Positions 32,719 to 44,700 of a stretch of 64,000 nucleotides of DNA are shown here, one piece after another (position 1 is the first letter of the stretch; each line of letters opens with the position of its first letter). The stretch is from Bacteroidota bacterium (GTDB taxonomy: Bacteria > Bacteroidota > Ignavibacteria > UBA10030 > UBA8401). The notes below the pieces were generated by a model. That model had not been told where the DNA came from and did no database searches. It was given only the letters and a program-made list of their open reading frames with translations. The translations under genes and the position numbers were made by a program. The DNA is taken from positions 1 to 64,000 of the forward strand of contig JBBAAO010000003.1 in assembly GCA_041658205.1 (NCBI GenBank), given 5' to 3'.

Positions 32719-35700
32719 ATGAAAATCTGGAACATTGCAGTTGATAACAAAGTTGCTGTCTATCTTTTAATGGTGATGATCCTCATTATTGGATACACAT
32801 CCTATATCGGAATGCCGAGAGAGGCGACACCGGATATCACCATTCCTCTTGTTATTGTCTCCACTCCATATATCGGTGTTTCGCCAATCGATATTGAAGG
32901 ATTGATCTCGCAGCCTCTTGAACGAGCGTTAAAAGGACTAAAAGATATAAAACAGATTAGTTCGGTTTCAAAAGAGGGGCTCTCCACCATTCGCGTTGAG
33001 TTCAATACCGGAATTGATGTTGATGAAGCGCTGCGGCGGGTTCGCGATAAAGTCAATTCCACTCGTAACCTACTCCCCGCAGACATTCTTGATCCCATCG
33101 TTACGGAGATCAATTTTAGCGAATTTCCTATTATGTATGTGAACGCCGCCGGCAATGTGGGAGTCGCCCGTTTAAAAAATATCGCGGAAGATCTGCAGGA
33201 CAAAATTGAAGCGGTGCCCGGCGTGCTGCGTGCTGATGTCACCGGCGGATTGCAACCGGAAATTCAAGTGAATGTGGATGTGTACCGCATGAACGCGTAT
33301 CAAGTCAGTTTCGACGATGTTGCAGGGGCAATCCGTTCCGAAAATCTTTCGATTCCCGGCGGCACGATTGAGACCCAGGAAAGAAATCTCACAGTCCGTG
33401 TGCCGGGAGAATTCAAGTCGGTAAAACCGCTGGAAGATATTGTCTTGAAGATTCAGAACGGAAAACCAATTTATCTTCGGGATGTTGCAACGGTCGACTA
33501 TTCGTTTGAAGACCGTCAAACGTACGCACGATTGAATGGCGCTGAAGTTGTCTCGCTTGCCATACGGAAACGATCCGGAGAAAACCTTATCCGCATTGCT
33601 GATGAAGTGAAAGAGATTGTTGCTGCAGAACAAAAATCTCTTCCGGAGGGTATTAAGCTGGAGATCTCGAATGATCAATCGCGCTTCATTAAACGAATGG
33701 TGCACGAACTGGAAAACAGCATCATTACCGGAATGTTTCTTGTTGTCTTGACTCTGTTTATGTTCTTTGGTTTCAAAAATTCATTACTGATTTCTACCGC
33801 TATTCCGCTTTCTATGTTTGTGGGATATATCGTTCTGGGTGCAATGGGTGTCACTCTGAACATGGTGGTCCTCTTCGCCCTGGTTCTTGCCTTAGGAATT
33901 TTAGTGGACGATGCCATTGTTGTAATTGAAAACACCTATCGACACCAGCAGGAATATGGGGAAGAACCAAACATTGCAGCAAAAAAAGCAGCCGGCGAAG
34001 TGTTCATTCCTGTTTTAACATCAACGGTGACAATTCTCTCGGCATTCATTCCCCTCCTCTTTTGGCCGGGAATTGTCGGTGAGTTTATGAAATTTCTCCC
34101 CATCACGTTGATTGTAACTTTGACTGCATCTCTTTTCGTTGCATACGTTATCAGCCCTGTGCAAGCGGCGGAATGGATCAATTACCGAAAAGAGATTAAA
34201 AAGGCAAAATTCAATCTGGAGCATCCGCATTGGTATAAAAAATATAATCCTTTGACAATCCTCTATCATGAAGTTGATGAAAAGTTCTTCCCTTGGGCAC
34301 AAAAAAATTATGTGATGATACTTCGATGGACTTTGCAGAACAAGTGGAAAACCATTTGGGGAGCATTTGCGTTATTATTCACAGTGATCATTTTCTTCGC
34401 CCTGTTCAACAAAGGGGTAGAATTTTTCCCGAACACCGAACCGACTCAGGTAAGCATCAGTATCGAATGTCCAGCCGGATCATCGCTTGAAGTGACCAAT
34501 GCTATTTCCAAAATCCTGGAAGATCGGCTTACATCAATACCTGGAAGGAATGATGTTGAGTTTATTGGATCAAACGTTGGCACGTCAGACGATATGTTCG
34601 ACTTTGGCGGTCAAGGAACAGCAAACAAAGCAAGAATAGCGATCAATTTTTTAGAAAAGGATTTTCGTTTTCAGAGCACATTTGCGACAATGGAAGAAGT
34701 TCGCAAAGCAACTCTTGGAATAGCCGGCGCTGAAATTCGTTTAACAAAACAGCAAATGGGTCCGCCCGTCGGCTCTCCCGTTAACATTGAAGTTTCGGGT
34801 GAAGATTATTCGCAGCTTGCAATCATAAGCAAACAGATTCGCGAAAAAATTAAAAATGTTCCGGGCATTGTCGATTTAAAAGATGACTACAACACAGGTC
34901 GTCCTGAAGTAGAAATTATTGTCGACAGAGAAAAAGCAGGCTTGTTCTACACCAGCACCGGACAGATTGCCTCTACTGTTCGCGCCGCCATTGCCGGAGT
35001 GGAAGCATCAAAATACCGCGTGGGTGAAGATGAATACAAAATCCGTGTGCGGTTGAAGGAAGATCAACGAACCTCTCCTGCTGATCTCGAAAATCTTCAC
35101 ATCAACTTCATGAACCGCCGCGGACAGTTGTTGTCGATCCCAATCACATCGGTTGCGGACATTCGCCGCACAACATCCGTCACGGACATTCGTCGAAAGG
35201 ATCAGAAGCGTGTCATCACCGTCAGCGGCGATGTGTCCGGCCGCGTTCAGTCCGAAGTGTTGAAGGATGTGAAAGCAAGAATCGCCGAAATTGCACTGCC
35301 AAATGGTTATGCCATAAAGCTGACCGGATCGGAAGAAGAACAACAAAAAGCATCGGATTTTCTGGGCAAGGCATTTATCATAACGCTGCTTCTTGTTTTC
35401 TTAATTATGGTGATGGAATTTAATTCCATGAAAGTCCCGTTTGTTATTATGTTTTCTGTGGTACTTTCATTGATCGGTGTATTATTTGGTTTATTGGTTA
35501 CGCAAACGCCGCTCAGCGTAATGATGACCGGTGTTGGCATTGTTGCGCTGGCCGGCATTGTGGTTCGTAACGGAATTATTCTGCTTGATTTTGTGAAACA
35601 CAAACATGCCGAAGGCGGATTAACGTTGGATGAAGCATTGGTAGAAGCGGGGAGAGTCCGATTACGCCCTGTAATATTGACTGCAGCCGCTGCGGTGTTA

Positions 35701-35937
35701 GCTTTGATTCCGATGGGAACCGGTTACGATTTTAATTGGACGGAATTCCATTTTGTCACAGGATCTGAAAGCGCCGGTTTTTGGCGACCGCTCGCGGTAG
35801 CAATTATTTTCGGTTTAACCATCTCCACATTTTTAACCCTTGTGATCGTTCCAACGGCTTATTCTCTTGTTGATGAATATTCGGATAAAGCCGGAGCATG
35901 GATAAAAAAGAGGTTTGGAGAAAAAGAAGTGTTGTAA
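32719..35937 (+). CDS. RND efflux transporter (AcrB-like)
   Basis: The 1072-residue pump has the RND architecture: one N-terminal helix, a large periplasmic loop (about 35-335), six helices with the proton-relay motif LALGILVDDAIVVIENTYRH near 400, a second large loop (about 575-870), and the remaining helices (FGLLVTQTPLSVMMTGVGIV). The motif with two adjacent Asp residues marks a proton-driven exporter of the HAE group, not a metal-type pump. A TCAGGAGA ribosome binding site precedes the ATG. Substrate specificity cannot be read from sequence. Confidence 0.94.
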   Translation: MKIWNIAVDNKVAVYLLMVMILIIGYTSYIGMPREATPDITIPLVIVSTPYIGVSPIDIEGLISQPLERALKGLKDIKQISSVSKEGLSTIRVEFNTGIDVDEALRRVRDKVNSTRNLLPADILDPIVTEINFSEFPIMYVNAAGNVGVARLKNIAEDLQDKIEAVPGVLRADVTGGLQPEIQVNVDVYRMNAYQVSFDDVAGAIRSENLSIPGGTIETQERNLTVRVPGEFKSVKPLEDIVLKIQNGKPIYLRDVATVDYSFEDRQTYARLNGAEVVSLAIRKRSGENLIRIADEVKEIVAAEQKSLPEGIKLEISNDQSRFIKRMVHELENSIITGMFLVVLTLFMFFGFKNSLLISTAIPLSMFVGYIVLGAMGVTLNMVVLFALVLALGILVDDAIVVIENTYRHQQEYGEEPNIAAKKAAGEVFIPVLTSTVTILSAFIPLLFWPGIVGEFMKFLPITLIVTLTASLFVAYVISPVQAAEWINYRKEIKKAKFNLEHPHWYKKYNPLTILYHEVDEKFFPWAQKNYVMILRWTLQNKWKTIWGAFALLFTVIIFFALFNKGVEFFPNTEPTQVSISIECPAGSSLEVTNAISKILEDRLTSIPGRNDVEFIGSNVGTSDDMFDFGGQGTANKARIAINFLEKDFRFQSTFATMEEVRKATLGIAGAEIRLTKQQMGPPVGSPVNIEVSGEDYSQLAIISKQIREKIKNVPGIVDLKDDYNTGRPEVEIIVDREKAGLFYTSTGQIASTVRAAIAGVEASKYRVGEDEYKIRVRLKEDQRTSPADLENLHINFMNRRGQLLSIPITSVADIRRTTSVTDIRRKDQKRVITVSGDVSGRVQSEVLKDVKARIAEIALPNGYAIKLTGSEEEQQKASDFLGKAFIITLLLVFLIMVMEFNSMKVPFVIMFSVVLSLIGVLFGLLVTQTPLSVMMTGVGIVALAGIVVRNGIILLDFVKHKHAEGGLTLDEALVEAGRVRLRPVILTAAAAVLALIPMGTGYDFNWTEFHFVTGSESAGFWRPLAVAIIFGLTISTFLTLVIVPTAYSLVDEYSDKAGAWIKKRFGEKEVL

Positions 35938-35955
35938 TACAATGTCGGTTCATCA

Positions 35956-35994
35956 TTCACATCCGCGAAATCGTAAAGATATCGCGGATGTGAA
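35956..35994 (+). terminator. Strong hairpin after the RND operon
   Basis: A perfect 13-bp inverted repeat, TTCACATCCGCGA and TCGCGGATGTGAA, has a 13-nt loop and starts 19 bp after the pump stop codon. There is no T-run directly behind it, so it may protect the mRNA end or need a factor to terminate. Confidence 0.5.
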
Positions 35995-36065
35995 ACACAA
36001 AAGGGATTTTATTAATCCCTCAAAATAATTCTGCTGCCATTCTGAATTCTTGAGACCTCAAATAT

Positions 36066-38018
36066 TTACTGCAAGTTTTTCCCAATCGTAAAATAAAAGA
36101 TTGTTCCTCTCCCCAGCTCAGATTCCACCCACATTCGTCCTTTGTGAAGCTCCACAATTTTTTTACACAACGCTAATCCAATTCCCGTTCCTTCATATGC
36201 ATCATTCGTATGCAGGCGCTGGAACACGACAAAGATCTGATCAAAATATTTCTCGTCAATACCAATACCATTATCTTTTACCATAAATTCCCATTCATCT
36301 GCATGTTCCCGAACTCCTACATGAATGGAAAGTGGATTGGGAGTTCTGAATTTTATCGCGTTGCCAACAAGATTTTGCACCAATTGTTTCATTTGCAGCG
36401 CATCCGCAGTAATTGTCGGCAACGGATCGAATGTAATAGAGATATCTTTATTGTGAATCACGGAACTAAAGGTAACCAGAATCTCTTCCAACGTGTCGTA
36501 CATATTCACAGGAACAAATTTCTTTGATGTTCCGGCACGAGAATATGTCAATAATCCTTTAATAAACGATTGCATCCGTGAAAGGCCGTCGCGAATGTAT
36601 TGGATATATTCTTTTTGCGATGCCGAAATACTCCCTCCCATTTCCTCTTCCAACAACTCTGCATTACCAAGGATTGACTGGAGAGGTGCCTGTAGATCAT
36701 GCGAAGCAACGTACGCGAACTGTTCAAGTTCTTTGTTGGATCGCTCCAGTTCTTTCATTGTTCCGGTCAGTTTTTCTTCGGCATGTTTGCGTTCCGAAAT
36801 GTCAATCCACGATACTTCAATGAAGGAATCATTCCCCAACAATTTGATCGACGTTAAACAATATTTTTTTGCTCCGTTTTTAGTACGGATTACTGTTTCG
36901 CGATCAGTTAAGAACCCTTTTTTCCTTACATCGGAGATCATTGTTTCCCAATCAGATGGTGTTACCCAGAGAATCTGTAAACGATTCGATAGGATCTCTT
37001 CTTTGGAGTACCCGGTAAGTTCCGCAAGTTTGTCGTTGACCGCTGTTAATCCTGTCCCATCCAGATTGAACCGGCACATTCCCACAGGTGCATTCTCAAA
37101 CAAATTCCGGAAGTGTTCGCGGCTTTCTACTAGTTCCTGTTGAAAACTATTTCGCTCAAGATCCAGTCGGTGAATAATGAGAGCTATCCATGAAACGAAG
37201 ATACCCAGGATTAGGATCACTAAAAATGCAAACAAGACAACGCCAAATTCATTGCTGTATAATTGTGCATCTTGCCCCAGCATTCGTAACCAACCGATTG
37301 CAAAAGGAATAATGATCGTCCCCGTATAGAGCCGTCGTAAGATTAATCCACCGGATGTTGGACTGATAAAAAGCGCCATGAATCCGGCACCCGATGTAAG
37401 ACTGAGCAGAGCAAGAGAAAGTAAAATATAGAGGATCGCTGTATGGATCGCGACCATAATCAGTGGACTGATGGCAACAATCGTTTCATATTTGAAGAGA
37501 AAGCCATTGACGATAAACAACATCACATAGACACCGCAAACCAAAATAAATTGGTGGACATATATCAATGACCGATTATTGAGTGTGACGAAGACAAATC
37601 CAACAATGCTAAAACTGATTGCCGTAACAATTCCCATTCGTCCCGGAATGCTAATACCGGCATCTGATAATGATTCGTGAAATAATAATTGATCAATGCC
37701 AAGATCAATTGCGGTGGCATATTCATATAATGTTAAGACACCGATCGCTCCCACGAGCGATCCGATCAATTGTGCATACAGAATGTGCGAACGATCGCGC
37801 AGAACAATCAATAAAGCAGCACCGCACAATAAAAAACCGATAGCGGTATTTACCTTCATGGTTGGCCACCCTTGAACCACCTGCTTCAGTGATTCAACAT
37901 CATAGATCCAAGCGATCAACACCATTGTTCCAACGGCGATCAATAGGAGCGCAGTACCTACGGCAAATCTCCGCAAGCTTATCTCAATAGAATTTTTAGT
38001 GAGCGTTGTTTGGTTCAA
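36066..38018 (-). CDS. Membrane PAS sensor histidine kinase
   Basis: This 650-residue protein starts at TTG 38018, behind AGAGGAATC. About seven or eight transmembrane helices fill residues 15-285. A PAS domain follows (about 300-415; FENAPVGMCRFNLDGTGLTA). The kinase core has HisKA (FAYVASHDLQAPLQSILGNA) and HATPase (LVQNLVGNAIKFRTP, DNGIGIDEKYF, GTGIGLALCKKIVEL). The kinase part resembles phytochrome- or bacteriophytochrome-type kinases. No response regulator is adjacent, so it is probably an orphan that signals to a receiver elsewhere. Confidence 0.92.
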   Translation of the reverse strand: MNQTTLTKNSIEISLRRFAVGTALLLIAVGTMVLIAWIYDVESLKQVVQGWPTMKVNTAIGFLLCGAALLIVLRDRSHILYAQLIGSLVGAIGVLTLYEYATAIDLGIDQLLFHESLSDAGISIPGRMGIVTAISFSIVGFVFVTLNNRSLIYVHQFILVCGVYVMLFIVNGFLFKYETIVAISPLIMVAIHTAILYILLSLALLSLTSGAGFMALFISPTSGGLILRRLYTGTIIIPFAIGWLRMLGQDAQLYSNEFGVVLFAFLVILILGIFVSWIALIIHRLDLERNSFQQELVESREHFRNLFENAPVGMCRFNLDGTGLTAVNDKLAELTGYSKEEILSNRLQILWVTPSDWETMISDVRKKGFLTDRETVIRTKNGAKKYCLTSIKLLGNDSFIEVSWIDISERKHAEEKLTGTMKELERSNKELEQFAYVASHDLQAPLQSILGNAELLEEEMGGSISASQKEYIQYIRDGLSRMQSFIKGLLTYSRAGTSKKFVPVNMYDTLEEILVTFSSVIHNKDISITFDPLPTITADALQMKQLVQNLVGNAIKFRTPNPLSIHVGVREHADEWEFMVKDNGIGIDEKYFDQIFVVFQRLHTNDAYEGTGIGLALCKKIVELHKGRMWVESELGRGTIFYFTIGKNLQ

Positions 38019-38208
38019 TGGATGATTCCTCTGTCACGAGTAATATACTTATCACATCTCTGATCAGCAAAGTGATAAATAAAAATATAGTATGAAATCA
38101 CTGTATTTAATTCTGTGATGTATCACATCATTGAAGTTGGGGTGCAAAAAGAAGGGAAAAGTGGGACGGTCTGAATTGTTGAGATGACAGATCCGTCCCA
38201 CAGTGTGG

Positions 38209-38751
38209 TTATTTTTTGATTTTTGGCGCAGTAATAAATGCGAACGATTGAATCATCTTCATTGCAGCGTCAGAATATTTATCATATTCAGACAGTGTGG
38301 CGGTATACGTAACATGGTACACTTTACCGTTGTTGAGGACGAATCCTTTCAGATATTTCAACTGCTTGCTAAACTGTACTCCTCGATAGACTAACAAGTG
38401 ACCGGGAATTCCACCCATCGTTGTCCCTTCCGTTTGATCAATTACTAGACTGTCGGTAAACGCGTCGATAAATTTTAAAATTCGTTCCCGGTGTCCTTCC
38501 AGCGTCGAGTGGCGGCCGGCTGTATCATAGAGAGTGATAGATACATTGGAATGATAGTTGTTCATATTTTTCCCGCTATCAGCATAAAAGATCACCACAT
38601 AACCCGGATTTTTTGGCTGCACTCTCCACGTTGACGGATACGCAACCGTAAATTTATTCGTTGTATCCTGAAAAGTTGCAAATTCTTGCTGCGCCGATGC
38701 AAAATGCATTATGATGGCCGTTGTGAGAATAATTGAAAAATAGTGTTTCAT
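38209..38751 (-). CDS. Exported protein of the PsbP/DUF1795-like type
   Basis: I choose the ATG at 38751 because AAGGA lies six bases before it; an ATG two codons earlier directly abuts that site. The 180-residue product has a signal peptide ending in ASAQQ. The body has the PsbP/DUF1795-like pattern: a start with FTVAYPSTWRVQ, a middle with TTMGGIPGHLLVYRG, and an end with VYHVTYTATLSEYDKYSDAA. It should be periplasmic. It begins 24 bp after the stop of the giant repeat protein on the same strand, so it is the last gene of a three-gene set. Its role there is unknown. Confidence 0.75.
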   Translation of the reverse strand: MKHYFSIILTTAIIMHFASAQQEFATFQDTTNKFTVAYPSTWRVQPKNPGYVVIFYADSGKNMNNYHSNVSITLYDTAGRHSTLEGHRERILKFIDAFTDSLVIDQTEGTTMGGIPGHLLVYRGVQFSKQLKYLKGFVLNNGKVYHVTYTATLSEYDKYSDAAMKMIQSFAFITAPKIKK

Positions 38752-38775
38752 AGACATTCCTTATAGGGTCAACAA

Positions 38776-41700
38776 TTAGTATTTAATCGCTGCGCAATGA
38801 TTTCCGAACAGGTCAAAACAGAGATCGAGTTCATGGGGAGAAATATCCACGCCAAATGATATATGTTTCGTGTGAATCGGCCACGGAAATGGAATGCTGA
38901 TGGAAACAGAACCATCCACTTTGCTTTTGGAATAACTGAATGTTGCCGTTGCAAAATTAACATTAATGTTCTTGCTGAATCGGATGTGAAAACATTTCCA
39001 ATGAAAATCAAAATGGAAGTTCGTGTGAATACCGAGTGAGCCTTTCAACGTAAAACTGTTTATCGTAAAGCCGCCGTTTTTGGAATCACTCAGTGAAGCA
39101 TCGGCAACAAACGAACTACCCGCAAAATTGGCCGAACCATTTGCTGTAATCGTTACTGTCGTTCCGTCAAACGAGTAGGAAACGTTCGCAGCAGCCAATG
39201 TAAATCCGGCAATCGAGATATCGAATGATCCGGTAAAACTGGTCACGCCGCTTTTATTGCCACTGAATTGCACTTCTCCTTCCCCAAATCCGGGAATATG
39301 AACGGTGGACGTTCCTTGAAATGTCCCTTGCGAAATAAGAATTGTTGTTTTATCGAACGTCATTCCTTTAAATGAAATTGCCACATCGCACTTAAAGTAT
39401 TTCAATTTGTAATTTGCGCTGGATGCAGGCATGACTGCTTCGGACATTTCCATCATTTCCCAAAAATTGTCATCTCCTTTCACGGTGAACGGCTCATCAG
39501 AATTTGGTATGGGAATGATCACATCGGAAAATGCCGGGGTGAGATCGAGCGTTGTTTCCCGGGCATCGCTGCTGGTAGCATCAAGCTGCAATGCCGAAAA
39601 CGGCACATTATATTCCTTGCCGGACTGGTCAGTAAGATGAGCAATAAGTTTATTGGGATTGAATTGCTGCCGATTGTGTTCTGTTGTTGTATAGGGAGGA
39701 AGTCCCGGTTGATAATACCCGTACGACGGCTCGCTGCGATATTGATTGGAGCTGCTGTCACTACCAACACCGCGATTATCGCCGACATTCTGTCCTTCGA
39801 TAAACGAAACGATATTGGATTTAAATTCTTCCGGATCGATGCCGGCAATATTCACAGCGGCAATCACTTCGTTGGCAATGTTATTCGCATCTTGAGCTTC
39901 GGCACCCATGGTAAATCCCCATTCTCTTGCAACAGCAAATGCATTCCGATATAATTCCAACTCTTGATAAATTGCAGTGTAGTCACTCTTTAATACGTCA
40001 AATGCCATATCAACTGCAAAATCGTCATCGGTTCCGTCCTGCGATTCACCTTGATCGGAGATACTGATTGAATTTAATCTGGCCATTGCAGCATGCTTGT
40101 ATTCAGTACCGGTGCCAAGCGCAAGAAATTCAAAATCGCCGTTGCCGATAATAAAGTTCATGCTCCCTTTTCCATACAACGAATCAGGAGACATCCGGAA
40201 TGTGGAGAAAGCAACATCATAACCGTCAATTTTCAAATCGCCGCTTGCATCAACGTACGAGTTGGCCGGAATCATGGTGATGTGACCGTCGAGATCAATA
40301 AGAGGATTTCCACCGGATGGATTCGGTATGGAGATGGAACCCTGCATAGAAAATTGTTTCGTATCAATCAGCATCGTGGATTGTGCAAGTGAATATCCCG
40401 CCACTTCAACATCTCCCTTTCCGTTTACTTGGAACGGTGAAGCATCCACTTCCAAATCCCCGGTGTAAGCGATAATTTGTTTTACACCTAGCGATCCGTT
40501 CACAGTAAACTTCTCCTGCGGAATGTCGATGACCATCGTGGATTTTGCCATGGTGAATGTCGAAAAGAGATCAACATCGATTGTTCCTGTAATCACCCCT
40601 TTGAAATCAATATTAAGAATACCATCAGCACTCACAAAGTTTTGCATACCAACAGGAGCGAACGTACCACCTATTGTTAATTGGTAGTCATTTGCCTGTT
40701 TTGCAAAGGCGCCCTCCGCTTTAATCAATTCAGCTCCGGATTCACCAAGCAGAATTGATGTTGACGCTGTAAGGTCTGCTAAAAAATCTCCGTTCGATCC
40801 GACAGATCCTTTCAAGGTAAATCCTTCGATTTTGCCGGCAAGTTTAATGCTTCCTTGTGCATTCACGCGCCATTTTCCTTGCGTATCGGTAAAATCAAAC
40901 GACATTCCTCCGAATGACCAGGTTCCCACGCTCAACTGGCCAACATCAAATTGGAGTTCAGAAATTTGGACTTCTTTCGAAGTAATAATTAGGTTTTTTG
41001 CCGTAAGGTCGAAGAAGGGTGAGAGTGAAACCGTTCCGCTCACTTCAAATCCATCTTCAACAAATTCTGCATCGGTCACTTTCAACGTAAATCCTTTTGG
41101 GAGAAGATTGGGGAGCGATCCCCAGTCGATTTTAGCACTGGTAAAGCTGACACCGGTAGATGAAACAATAATACCATCTACATTTGCTGTCCCTTTGCTT
41201 TCCGGCAATGCAAAATGTCCGCCCACTAAATAACTATTGGCATCTTTTTCTTTCGAACTCGATATGCTTACCACATATCCTTTATAATTGATTTTTGTTT
41301 GCGAGAAATTTAAATCACCGCCATTAAATCCTTTCTCTTTTGAATACTGCAGTTTGTCTATTCCAAATGTGATGTTTCCGGAGAGCGTAACTGTTACATC
41401 CATACTAACGGCATTTTTTGTAATGGTTCCGTCTTTCACGGTAAATCCAAATCCCTTGTACGAAAGAGATTGACCGCTGAATAATACCGAAGAAATCGAA
41501 AACGATCCGTCACGACCAAATGTAGCATCTTTTGCTGTGACAACACCCATTGAACCCGGAAGTGTAACTGTTGCAGTGACATCAAATTTTTTGTGTGTCA
41601 CGTTCACAAGATCAATCGTTGCTTCTAATCCGGCGAAAGTAAATGCCGGACCATCAAAATGAATTGTGCCACCGCTTACTGATCCACTTTGTACATTAAT

Positions 41701-44700
41701 ATCAACGTTGTTGACTGTTAACGAACGTTCCGGATCCAGTACGATGGTTCCACCGAATTCAATTTCGTTGTTGGCAAATGTCGCTTTTGGATCTTTCAAT
41801 CCAAGTCCTCCATACGATAACGATCCATCCAACGCAACTTCTGCCTGCTTTACCGCACCGGTGGACGCATCAACTTCCAGCGATGTGATATTGATGGTAC
41901 CGATAGAATCAGGCAATGCAACTGAACCGGAGAGGGTTACTAATTTTGCAGACCAATCATACGAAATGTTTTTCACTGCAACGCCTAACTTTCCCCATTG
42001 AAAAGTATTGCTGTAAGCAATCGTTCCACCATCAAGTTCTCCCGCTGAGGTAATCTTCAGATTCGTAAACTTTGCCGTTCCCACGACCGGAGCTGTCACC
42101 GATCCATTCACCACCAGATCCGTTTTTTCATACGTTGCTGAGGTCAATTGAAATGTGAATCCGTTTTTGGTGAAGGAGACTCCACCGACTCCGATGGAAC
42201 CGACAGAAATTTGCATCGGATATGAAAGCGTGACATTGTTTGCGGTGAGTGTAGCCAGATTATTTGGTAACTGAAGATTTGCCGAAACAGAAATTCCGTT
42301 CTTGACAAGACTCAAAGCCGTCACAATCAATTTTGCTCCATTGTAAGACAAACCGGGTCCGCTGTATGTTAGCATACCTCCGGCTGCACTTCCGTCTGTC
42401 CTGATATTCACACCTTTTGCAATGATCGTTCCATAGACATTGGGAAGAGAGATCGAACCATCCACTTCAATTTCTGTTCCGGAAGCAGAAACGTTGGTAA
42501 TGTTCACGACAAATCCGCCAATCTTTAATGAATCCAAACCACCAAACGAGATTGTTCCACCATAATAACTTCCATTCGAACCGATCTGCAATCCTTCTGC
42601 ACGCACCGTTCCTATCGATCCCATGTTAACGGAACCATCAATCATCACAGAATTATCGAGTAATTGTAACGTATCGACATTCACAACATAGTTTTTCCAT
42701 TTCAATGTGGTACCAGTCAATGTCGCTTTTCCCAAATCGACAACGGATGTTCCTTTCATCTGAAATCCGGTAAGTTGCAGAGTGCCGAGACTGTTTGGTA
42801 ACTGCACTGATCCACTCAAGGCCATTACATCATCTGTTCCGATTGATGCGTTATCCAATGTGAGTTTAAAACCTTTATATGATAATGTTGTTCCCTGAGC
42901 TGCAATTGTTCCGCCATAAAAATTTCCTTGTGCGTCAAATTGAAGGTCGGTCAGTTTCAACGTTCCATATCCTTGCGGAAGGGTCATTGTTCCTGAAATG
43001 CTCATCCGTTCACTTGCATAGGAAATTGCATCGACCTTCACGGTGAATCCTTTATAGGCAAATCCCACTCCCTGCACGGAGATTGATTGTATCCCCACCG
43101 TTCCGGTTGAACCAAATGTTAATCCGGTTACTTTCGCAGAGCCGCCGACTGATGTAGGGAACGTGATTGTTCCATTTAAAGATATATCAGAAAGATCTTT
43201 GGTAACCACACTGATATTGGTGAGAGAGAATCCTCCGATCGCGATCGATTCTCCCGAATACGTAACAGATCCAAAGTTCACGGTTCCGATTAATCCAACT
43301 TCAAAGTTCTGCACGGAAAATGTTCCGCTGATATTCGGAACGGAGAAGGAAGCGTTCATTTCAAGTCCATCCCCTTCAAACTGGATCGATTGAACGGCAA
43401 GCATATATCCTTTATAAGAAAGTTTCACATTCTCCGCGCTGATTGTTCCATTCAAGAGGGCACCGGTTGTGCTAATCGTAAGGTCGGTGACATTTACTAT
43501 ACCAATATTTCCGGGAAAGGCGATCGATCCATTCACTCGTATCGCATTTTGGGCAAAAGCGATATCCGAAACTGTAATAGAATAATTACCCCATGCGAAT
43601 GTTCTTCCTTTGAATTCAATTTTTCCCGGCGAAATTATTGTTCCGTTTGTCAGCGCCGTCATATTTGTCACAGAGAATTCGCCGACCCTTGGAACGGAAA
43701 TAGTCCCGGAATAATACATCGAATCTCCCGAAGTGGTCACCGCAACATCGTTGATGACAAATCCGGCATAGGTCAGTTTCACGTTTTGCAAATTGAAATT
43801 CGTGACGGTGAATGAACCAGACGACGTAATAGTTATACTCGCCGATCCGGCAGCACCTCCAAAAGCAAATGTCGCTGTCCCCTGAACACCTCCGGAAACG
43901 AATGTTAATGACTTCAATGCTAACGAATATCCATTGTACGTAAATGGAGCACCAGTATACGTGAGCAGTCCTCCGCTTAACGTTCCATTATAACTGATGT
44001 TGACATCGTTGGCACTGACTGTTCCCCTATTTCCAGGGAGCGTTACTTTTCCGCTTAATTCTACCTCATCATTTTGGATGACTGCTTCAGTCAACGCAAA
44101 TTGGAATCCATTATAATTGAATGAAGAGTTCGTTTGGAGAACAATCTTTCCTCCGGAGAATGCACCGATTGTTGAAATTCTCAAATCTTCCGCCGTGACT
44201 GTAACCGTTTTCCCTAAAGATATTTTACCATTGACGCGAACATCACCCTGTCCAATCGACAATGAATCGACATTGACCGAATAATTCCTCCATGTCAATG
44301 AAGTTCCTCTTAGCGTTGCCTTACCAAGCGAGACAACTCCCTTTCCATTTAAGGTCAATCCTGTCAGTGCAACTGTTCCAAGATTTGTCGGAAGTGTGAT
44401 TAACCCGTTAAGACTTACTAATCCCTGGGAAAGACTTCCTGTCAAATTATTAACGGTGAATCCATTATGATTAATTGTTGTCCCTTGAAGCGAAAGTGTT
44501 CCGCCAGTAAGTGTCCCATCGTTTTGTATCGATAATCCCGTAACATTCACCGTGCCGTATTGGCCCGGGAGATGAATAATGCCGGAAAACAAAAATTTAC
44601 CTGATGCATAGGAAGCACTGGTCACTGTTGTAGTGAACGTCCCGATCACCGTGGAGACATTATTCACTGCAATTCCGCCAATCGTAATCGACCCGTCGGT